A stretch of DNA of 6,591 nucleotides from CAYTNY01 sp964439215 (GTDB taxonomy: Bacteria; Oederibacteriota; PGYV01; CAYTNY01): positions 1 to 6,591 of the forward strand of contig CAYTNY010000106.1 in the NCBI GenBank assembly GCA_964439215.1, read 5' to 3'. The notes below the pieces were generated by a model. It was not told where the DNA came from, made no database searches, and saw nothing but the letters and a program-made list of their open reading frames with translations. The stretch's first letter is position 1; every line of letters starts with the position of its first letter. A program made the translations under genes and the position numbers. This document shows positions 1-4,996 of this stretch, one piece after another.

Positions 1-18
1 TTTATAATGAAAACAATT

Positions 19-39
19 ATACCCCATAACCCGGGGTAT
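19..39 (-). terminator. Possible weak terminator hairpin
   Basis: The arms ATACCCC (19-25) and GGGGTAT (33-39) are perfect inverted repeats of 7 bp around a 7-base loop. Read on the minus strand, the stem is followed by AATTGTTTT, a loose T-rich tail. It could end transcripts coming leftward from the dehydrogenase gene, although that gene's stop codon lies about 280 bases away. The tail is interrupted, so the terminator role is an inference. Confidence 0.35.
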
Positions 40-144
40 TTGTACAGGATTTTTTCAGAATTCCTTTATTGCGCGGCCTATAGACTTTTTTATGTATCCG
101 TAAAAGTATTCGCGCCGTAAATGATTTTATGCTTTATGTGAATG

Positions 145-275
145 GTTCAAAGTTCAAAGCTCATTTTTTGTTCTTCTGAACTTCAAACTGCCGCAACCCT
201 CCGAGCCTCTGATAGTCAGGCGGCAGCAGGCGCCCGTGTTTGCTCTTTTGAACATTGAACCCTTGAACTCTGAAC
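145..275. repeat. Inverted-repeat element with GTTCAAAG/TTGAAC ends
   Basis: The left end reads GTTCAAAGTTCAAAG (145-159). The right end, read on the opposite strand from 275 to 261, is GTTCAGAGTTCAAGG, matching at 13 of 15 positions. Further TTGAAC copies lie at 248-253, 255-260 and 263-268. Internal pairings include AAGTTCA/TGAACTT (150-156 with 177-183), CTGCCGC/GCGGCAG (188-194 with 220-226) and CTGA/TCAG (209-212 with 216-219). No coding frame is evident, and no target-site duplication could be seen. It looks like a small non-coding interspersed repeat (REP- or MITE-like) in the otherwise gene-free first 321 bases, but only one copy is visible, so dispersal is unproven. Confidence 0.45.
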
Positions 276-321
276 TATTATTCCCAAAACTCAAAATCCG
301 CTTTTTCTTCCTTATTCAGCA

Positions 322-1182
322 TTACTCGTTCACTATTTCTCCGCCGTCAGGATGCAGGACCGTCCCCGTAAAATAAGAAGAATCCCGGGATGCCAGAAAA
401 ACATATGCCGGAGCTATTTCTTCGGGCCGGGCCGCTCTTTTCATAAGCGTCTGTTTTCCGAAGTTTTTCACATCATCCCCGGAAAACGTGGACGGCGTAA
501 GCGGGGTCCATACAGGGCCCGGCGCAACCGCATTCACCCTTATACCTTTGTCCGCAAGCATACGCGCAAGCGACCTTGTAAAAGCAATTTCAGAGCCTTT
601 TGTGGATGAATAATCCAGAAGATGGGAGCTTCCTCTATATGCGGTTACCGACGAAGTATTAATTATCGTATCTCCTTCGGCAAGATGCTTTATGCATTCT
701 TTTGACATATAAAAATACGAAAATACATTTGTTTTAAATGTTCTGACCAGCTGTTCTTCGGTTATTGTCTCAAGTTCATACTGAAGAGGCTGAAAAGCCG
801 CGTTATTAACAAGTATGTTTACGGTTCCGAATTTCTCCGCTGTTTTATTTACGGCATCCGAACAAAAACCGGGATCGCCGATATCCCCGTCAATCAGCAG
901 GCATTCAGCGCCTTGTCTTTCCACGGCTTTTTTTGTTTCAAGAGCATCTTCGTGTTCATCATAATATATAATTGCTGTATCAGCTCCTTCTTTTGCAAAA
1001 AACACCGCAGCCGCCCTGCCGATACCGCTGTCGCCTCCGGTTATTATTGCTTTTTTTCCTTTAAGCTTGCCCGCGGGTTTGTACCATTTGCCTTCGTATT
1101 CCGGTCTTGGACGCATTTCCTTTTCAATCCCCGGCATCCTGTCCTGGTGCTGTGGAGGAAATTCATTATTATCCGCTTTCAT
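322..1182 (-). CDS. SDR-family oxidoreductase, GSP39/YhdG-like
   Basis: This 286-residue protein is a classical short-chain dehydrogenase/reductase with an N-terminal extension of about 40 residues. The Rossmann nucleotide-binding motif TGGDSGIG is at residues 48-55, the acidic DGD at 98-100 and NNAA at 126-129. The active-site set is N152, S178, Y191 and K195 (YSSTK), followed by the PGPVWTPL segment at 221-228. The extension, with MPGIEKEMRPRP near residues 16-27, is typical of the stress-associated subgroup that includes Bacillus general stress protein 39. Members are NAD(P)-dependent cytoplasmic oxidoreductases whose substrates are mostly unknown, so no substrate is assigned. The start is supported by AAAGGAG seven bases upstream of the ATG. 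The stop codon TAA overlaps a possible downstream ATG (TAATG). A hairpin at 1230-1260 separates it from the upstream small gene, suggesting independent transcription. The family call is secure; the subgroup name is likely. Confidence 0.93.
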   Translation of the reverse strand: MKADNNEFPPQHQDRMPGIEKEMRPRPEYEGKWYKPAGKLKGKKAIITGGDSGIGRAAAVFFAKEGADTAIIYYDEHEDALETKKAVERQGAECLLIDGDIGDPGFCSDAVNKTAEKFGTVNILVNNAAFQPLQYELETITEEQLVRTFKTNVFSYFYMSKECIKHLAEGDTIINTSSVTAYRGSSHLLDYSSTKGSEIAFTRSLARMLADKGIRVNAVAPGPVWTPLTPSTFSGDDVKNFGKQTLMKRAARPEEIAPAYVFLASRDSSYFTGTVLHPDGGEIVNE

Positions 1183-1229
1183 AAGAAACTCCTTTCTTCT
1201 ATATTAATTTAAAATATAAAAAATCCGGA

Positions 1230-1260
1230 CACAGATAGAATATCACATTTTCTGTCTGTG
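1230..1260. terminator. Rho-independent terminator, probably bidirectional
   Basis: CACAGATAGAA (1230-1240) pairs with TTCTGTCTGTG (1250-1260), giving 11 bp with one G-T position and a 9-base loop. On the plus strand the stem is followed after two bases by seven T residues. On the minus strand it is followed by TCCGGATTTTTT, so the T-run starts about six bases away. The only genes seen nearby are on the minus strand, where it would end the small Cys-rich gene (stop at 1282) before the dehydrogenase. The T-run nevertheless fits the plus direction better. Confidence 0.65.
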
Positions 1261-1281
1261 CCTTTTTTTCAACTCCCCGGA

Positions 1282-1428
1282 CTAACACTTGCGTTCAAGT
1301 TTCTGCATAATATTATTCATCACACTTTTTCTGCTTATATTTCTTTGATTTCTGCAGAATAACTCGCATTTTTCCGCCCATTTCATATCATTATATTCTA
1401 TTCCGCAGAAAGGACATTTATATATCAT
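1282..1428 (-). CDS. Small CPxCG zinc-ribbon-like protein (48 aa)
   Basis: This short frame begins MIYKCPFCG and carries Cys at residues 5, 8, 21, 25 and 48. The spacing C-x2-C-x12-C-x3-C contains a WAEKCE motif at residues 17-22. It resembles a family of very small archaeal and bacterial zinc-binding proteins of the form YKCPxCGFxYxDxxWAxKCExWC, known here from memory of the family pattern. The function of that family is unknown to me; the cysteines imply a single structural zinc site. The last 20 residues are basic and contain no further motif. The start is uncertain: ATG at 1428 sits directly before the motif but has no good ribosome site. An in-frame GTG at 1458 has AGAGGTGG just upstream with a short spacing, and would give 58 residues. 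A terminator-like hairpin follows the stop. The 80 bases upstream are AT-rich without a clear promoter. Confidence 0.72.
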   Translation of the reverse strand: MIYKCPFCGIEYNDMKWAEKCELFCRNQRNISRKSVMNNIMQKLERKC

Positions 1429-1540
1429 TTTTTTATCATCTTCATAATTAATTAACACCTGCCACCTCTGTCTTTTTTAATTAATAACATATTACAAAAA
1501 TCTACAATCTTTAATAAAACTTCTTTATCTCTAATAATTC

Positions 1541-1575
1541 AGGGTTATGTCCGGCATATATCCGGACATAACCCT
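1541..1575 (-). terminator. Perfect 14-bp hairpin after the OB-fold gene
   Basis: AGGGTTATGTCCGG (1541-1554) and CCGGACATAACCCT (1562-1575) are perfect inverted repeats with a 7-base loop. The hairpin begins seven bases beyond the stop codon of the OB-fold gene, the usual place for a terminator or a 3'-end stabilising stem. On the minus strand the tail is GAATTATTAGAG, with no real T-run. On the plus strand GTTTGTT follows. It is best described as a strong stem-loop marking the transcript end, with the mechanism unclear. Confidence 0.6.
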
Positions 1576-1581
1576 GTTTGT

Positions 1582-2238
1582 TCAGTCACTGACAAGCATA
1601 ACTACTTTATCAGCAACAAGTTCCCTGTTGTTCCAGAAATCATAATCCATTATCCCCGTAACACTTACATAGTCGCCTTCATCGATCTTCTGAAATCCTA
1701 TGTCATCCATAGGATTATACGGCAGCATAGACGTGTCCACTTCCAGCCGGTTGTCTCCCGTATTAATGGTAAACTCACGGCCGTTAACATCTGTCACCGT
1801 CCCGCGTACATGTGTATTTCCGATGACAAAAGGATCGTACTGAACCCAATAGTCATACCCGTAAACATCTCCTTCATCATCGGCGGCATTCGCGTAATAA
1901 TATGCTCCTATGTCCTGCACATAAATGCTGCCTGCCTCTATCGTTGTGTCTTCAAAGAGCCCTTTGTCTACCCTCCCGTACACAGTTACCTTGTCGCCTT
2001 TAAATGTTTCCAGGCTGTCTTCGTACCATTTCCAGCCCCAGCCATCCATTTCAACCGTGACCTTCCCGTCGCCGTAATCAAGTTCAAAAGCGCCTGTCCT
2101 CGCAGAGTCAACCGTACCGCTGATGCTTATCCATGATTCATCGGGCTTCATGTACGGATTTTCAGCGGCTGCTGCTGAAACAACAAAGCCCGCAGACACA
2201 AACAAAAAAACCGCAGCCATCACTTTCAACTTCTTCAT
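1582..2238 (-). CDS. Secreted protein with two OB-fold-like domains
   Basis: This 218-residue protein has a clear signal peptide: KK at residues 2-3, a hydrophobic stretch at about 7-22, and a likely cleavage after Ala25 in SAAAAENP. There is no lipobox cysteine, so it should be a soluble exported protein. Two similar beta-rich segments follow, at about 36-110 (SISGTVDSARTGAFELDYGD, then GDKVTVYGRVD) and 140-216 (HVRGTVTDVNGREFTINTGD, then GDYVSVTGIMD). Each has the GTV...F.L..G....V......GD.V.V.G pattern of bacterial OB folds of the YgiW/NirD-like type. Between them lies an acidic, Tyr-rich connector. Such proteins are usually periplasmic and some are stress-linked; the ligand here is unknown. 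The ATG at 2238 is preferred over an upstream in-frame ATG at 2292, because AAAGGAGG lies seven bases before it and the longer form would put the signal peptide internally and include the promoter region. Confidence 0.8.
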   Translation of the reverse strand: MKKLKVMAAVFLFVSAGFVVSAAAAENPYMKPDESWISISGTVDSARTGAFELDYGDGKVTVEMDGWGWKWYEDSLETFKGDKVTVYGRVDKGLFEDTTIEAGSIYVQDIGAYYYANAADDEGDVYGYDYWVQYDPFVIGNTHVRGTVTDVNGREFTINTGDNRLEVDTSMLPYNPMDDIGFQKIDEGDYVSVTGIMDYDFWNNRELVADKVVMLVSD

Positions 2239-2245
2239 ACCACAA

Positions 2246-2253
2246 CCTCCTTT
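2246..2253 (-). promoter_or_regulatory. Ribosome binding site deciding the OB-fold start
   Basis: On the minus strand the bases read AAAGGAGG, a near-perfect anti-16S match, seven bases before the ATG at 2238. This fixes the start inside the longer open frame. Confidence 0.85.
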
Positions 2254-2262
2254 AATTTTTTT

Positions 2263-2279
2263 CGGGGATTTTTTCCCCG
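2263..2279 (-). promoter_or_regulatory. Leader hairpin upstream of the OB-fold gene
   Basis: CGGGGA (2263-2268) pairs with TCCCCG (2274-2279) around a 5-base T loop. On the minus-strand transcript the stem ends nine bases before the Shine-Dalgarno site and lies near the predicted 5' end. An A-run, not a T-run, follows in the gene's direction, so it is not an attenuator of the usual kind. mRNA stabilisation or translational control is possible but inferred. Confidence 0.4.
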
Positions 2280-2291
2280 CATCTACGAACA

Positions 2292-2320
2292 AGGATAATT
2301 AAAAAGACATATATTCTCAA
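2292..2320 (-). promoter_or_regulatory. Sigma70-like promoter for the OB-fold gene
   Basis: On the minus strand TTGAGA (2320-2315) is followed after exactly 17 bases by TATCCT (2297-2292). The matches are 5 of 6 and 4 of 6 to the -35 and -10 consensus. Transcription would begin near 2285, giving a leader of about 47 bases that contains the hairpin. The call rests on sequence match and position only. Confidence 0.5.
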
Positions 2321-2567
2321 CTGCCTGTTTCACCAAAAAACTGATTTTTTTCCCTTCTTTCTGTTCATAAGGCTTGAATATCCGGCAAAACCCATATCAG
2401 CAGCCCCGGGGGTTGAAAGTTCGGCATTTCTCAAAACTCACTGCTCGGCGCGCTTTTACCTCTAATCACTGTTATATTTTTATTTGCTTAAAAAAAAAAT
2501 CTGCTAAACTTTATTTAATACTATTTAGGGACAAGAAACATAAAAAAAATATCTGTGGGAGTTATGT

Positions 2568-4667
2568 ATGAAAGTATGGCCGGGGACGCCTTATCCGCTT
2601 GGTGCTGTTTATGACGGTTCAGGAACAAATTTTTCTATTTTTTCAGAAACAGCTGAATACGTTGAACTGTGCCTGTTCAACGCAAAAGGGTATGAAACGC
2701 GGGTGCGTCTTCCTGAAGTAACAGGATTCTGCCATCACGGTTATCTGCCGGCTGTGGAGCCCGGACAGAGATACGGGTTCAGGGTTTACGGTCCGTGGAA
2801 TCCGGCAGAAGGGCTGCGCTGCAATCCCAAAAAACTGCTTCTTGATCCCTACTCAAAAGCCATTGACAGCCAGATAAAATGGGATGATTCGCTTTTTTCT
2901 TACGATGTGCGCGCAAAAAAAGATATTAAAAACACAAAAGACAGTGCTGATTTTATGCCCAGAAGCGTTGTTCACCAGCCGCATTTTGACTGGAGCGGGG
3001 ACCGGACTCTGAAACTTCCATGGCATGAAACTATTATATATGAAACACACGTTAAAGGCATAACCGCACTGTGTCCTGATATTGAACCGGAGTTCAGGGG
3101 CACTTATCTCGGCCTTGCCCAGCCCGCTGTAATTGAATATTTAAAAAAACTCGGGATAACAGCCCTGGAGCTTATGCCGGTCCATCATTTTGTTCATGAT
3201 AGAGTTCTTATAGATAAAGGGCTGCGCAATTACTGGGGCTACAATACAATAGCTTATTTTGCGCCGCACAGTGAGTATGCCTATGATAAAAGGCCGGGAG
3301 GCGCGGTATCAGAATTTAAAAATATGGTCAAGGTTCTTCATCAGGCAGGTATAGAGGTAATACTTGACGTGGTATACAACCATACAGCCGAAGGCAACCA
3401 CCTGGGGCCGATGTTCTGTTTTAAAGGCATCGATAATCCCTATTATTACCGCCTTACAGAAGATAAACGCTATTATATGGACTATACAGGCACGGGCAAC
3501 AGCCTGAATATGCGCAACCCCCACGTTCTTCAGATGGTTATGGATTCTCTTCGCTATTGGGTGCAGGAAATGCACGTGGATGGATTCAGGTTTGATCTTG
3601 CCGCCACACTGGCGCGCGAGCTGCACGATGTAGACAGGCTGTCTGCTTTCTTTGACATAATACAGCAGGATCCTGTTATAAGCCAGGTCAAACTTATCGC
3701 AGAACCCTGGGATGTCGGCGAGGGGGGTTATCAGGTAGGCAATTTTCCCCATGTATGGTCGGAATGGAACGGCAAGTACCGCGATTGTGTGCGTGATTTC
3801 TGGAAGGGAGAAGACAGGACAATAGGAGAATTTGCGTCCCGTATCACAGGAAGCTCCGACCTTTATCAGAATACAACCCGGCTCCCTTTTGCAAGCATAA
3901 ATTTCATTACTGCCCACGACGGTTTCACCTTGAATGACCTTGTGAGTTATAATGAAAAACATAACGAGGCAAACGGCGAAGACAATAAGGACGGCGAGAA
4001 TCACAACAGGTCCTGGAACTGCGGGGCAGAAGGCCCTGCTGATGATCCTGAAATTAACAGTCTCAGGAACCGGCAAAAACGTAATTTTCTGGCGACATTG
4101 ATGCTGTCTCAGGGAGTGCCTATGATGCTCGGCGGCGATGAAATATGCAGAACGCAAAGCGGCAACAATAATGCCTATTGCCAGGACAATGAAATATCGT
4201 GGTTTGCCTGGGATAAAATAGACGCGGATATGCTTGATTTCTGCATAAAACTTATTGAATTCAGAAAAAATCATCCTGTTTTAAGAAGACGCGGATGGTT
4301 CCAGGGCAGGCCCATATACGGAAGTGATATCAGTGATATAGCATGGTTCAATAAAGAAGGCGAGATAATGTCACAGCACGACTGGGAACAGGGATTTGTC
4401 AAGTCTTTTGGAGTTTTTCTGAATGGAAAAGCCATTCCAAACCCCAATCCAAGAGGCGAGCCCGTGGAAGACAATGATTTTTTTATAATATACAATTCCC
4501 ATCACGAAATAGTGGAGTTCCGGATTCCGGACAGTAAATGGGGAAGATACTGGATTAAGGTTCTGGATACAGATACCGGCTGGATACAGACTCAGGATAT
4601 ACTGAAACCGGGCAGCAGCATAAAGATCCAGAGCCGCTCGCTGGTGGTTTTTCAGAATGGAAACTGA
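2568..4667 (+). CDS. glgX: Glycogen debranching enzyme GlgX/TreX
   Basis: This 699-residue cytoplasmic GH13 enzyme hydrolyses alpha-1,6 branch links in glycogen or in phosphorylase-limit dextrin. The N-terminus (WPGTPYPLGAVYDGSGTNFS) matches the start of the isoamylase-type CBM48 domain, about residues 5-140. The catalytic barrel carries region I DVVYNH (267-272), region II GFRFDLA with nucleophile D343, region III AEPWDVG with acid/base E379, and region IV ITAHDG with D451. The Asn-rich NGEDNKDGENHN segment (469-480) and the WNCG that follows (483-486) are characteristic of GlgX/TreX. The C-terminal beta domain is complete and the length is usual for the family. The ATG at 2568 is supported by TGGGAG six bases upstream and by the alignment of the N-terminus. 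It overlaps a truncated treY-like gene by 11 bases, so the name treX may be more apt: TreX, TreY and TreZ together make trehalose from glycogen. No convincing promoter was found upstream. Confidence 0.96.
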   Translation: MKVWPGTPYPLGAVYDGSGTNFSIFSETAEYVELCLFNAKGYETRVRLPEVTGFCHHGYLPAVEPGQRYGFRVYGPWNPAEGLRCNPKKLLLDPYSKAIDSQIKWDDSLFSYDVRAKKDIKNTKDSADFMPRSVVHQPHFDWSGDRTLKLPWHETIIYETHVKGITALCPDIEPEFRGTYLGLAQPAVIEYLKKLGITALELMPVHHFVHDRVLIDKGLRNYWGYNTIAYFAPHSEYAYDKRPGGAVSEFKNMVKVLHQAGIEVILDVVYNHTAEGNHLGPMFCFKGIDNPYYYRLTEDKRYYMDYTGTGNSLNMRNPHVLQMVMDSLRYWVQEMHVDGFRFDLAATLARELHDVDRLSAFFDIIQQDPVISQVKLIAEPWDVGEGGYQVGNFPHVWSEWNGKYRDCVRDFWKGEDRTIGEFASRITGSSDLYQNTTRLPFASINFITAHDGFTLNDLVSYNEKHNEANGEDNKDGENHNRSWNCGAEGPADDPEINSLRNRQKRNFLATLMLSQGVPMMLGGDEICRTQSGNNNAYCQDNEISWFAWDKIDADMLDFCIKLIEFRKNHPVLRRRGWFQGRPIYGSDISDIAWFNKEGEIMSQHDWEQGFVKSFGVFLNGKAIPNPNPRGEPVEDNDFFIIYNSHHEIVEFRIPDSKWGRYWIKVLDTDTGWIQTQDILKPGSSIKIQSRSLVVFQNGN

Positions 4668-4815
4668 ACCTGCAGCAGCATACAGGCTGCAGTTTAATAA
4701 GGACTTTGATTTTGATAAGGCTGCCCGGCTTGCATCCTACCTGAAACAGCTTGGCATAAGCCATATTTATGCATCTCCCTGTCTTCAGGCTGTGCGGGGC
4801 AGCGCGCACGGATAA
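4657..4815 (+). pseudogene. treY: Truncated malto-oligosyltrehalose synthase (treY) remnant
   Basis: An ATG inside the end of glgX, in another frame, opens 52 codons matching the extreme N-terminus of TreY. AAYRLQFNKDFDF (residues 7-19) corresponds to the TYRLQF..F.F segment, and LKQLGISHIYASP (29-41) plus GSAHG (48-52) to the L..LGISHLYASP...GSTHG segment of the first barrel strand. Intact TreY is about 700 or more residues and continues GYDVxD directly after this point; here a TAA follows the HG. The catalytic residues are all missing, so no activity is possible. One base out of frame, from 4812, the DNA reads INPDPDK and then YLRKKG, which might be a decayed continuation (NPELG...LRxxG), but this is speculative. 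TreY isomerises the reducing end of malto-oligosaccharides to a trehalose linkage. The overlap with glgX implies former translational coupling. A sequencing or assembly error could also explain the stop, but no downstream catalytic part is visible in the 180 bases that follow. Confidence 0.8.
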
Positions 4816-4960
4816 ACCCGGACCCGGATAAAAACAAATATGCCCGGAGAATCAACGTTCATATTTATTTAAGAAAAAAAGGAATTTCAAGTCACGCCTG
4901 TTTCCGGCATTGCCGAACATCCGCTCATCCGGTCCGTATTGGTATTTATATTTTGGCTGT

Positions 4961-4982
4961 TTCCGGAATCCAAATTCCGGAA
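4961..4982. terminator. Perfect inverted repeat between convergent units
   Basis: TTCCGGAAT (4961-4969) and ATTCCGGAA (4974-4982) pair perfectly over 9 bp with a 4-base loop. The hairpin lies 14 bases beyond the stop of the minus-strand Thr-rich gene, and downstream of glgX and the treY remnant on the plus strand. Neither side has a T-run, so it is a plausible shared transcript-end stem rather than a classical terminator. The rest of 4816-4960 holds no recognised feature. Confidence 0.4.
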
Positions 4983-4996
4983 TTCAAAGCCCTCTT

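Noticed and set aside
2484..2524. Promoter for glgX near TTGCTT and TAAACT/TAATAC
   Set aside because: No pair of boxes has both good matches and a 16-18 base spacing; the region is simply AT-rich.
2374..2571. 65-codon plus-strand frame ahead of glgX
   Set aside because: It covers the AT-rich upstream region, has no convincing ribosome site or motif, and its tail is Lys-rich from A-runs.
3309..4274. Long open frame of 321 codons on the minus strand inside glgX
   Set aside because: It lies wholly antisense to a debranching enzyme with all catalytic motifs, and its translation shows no recognisable domain.
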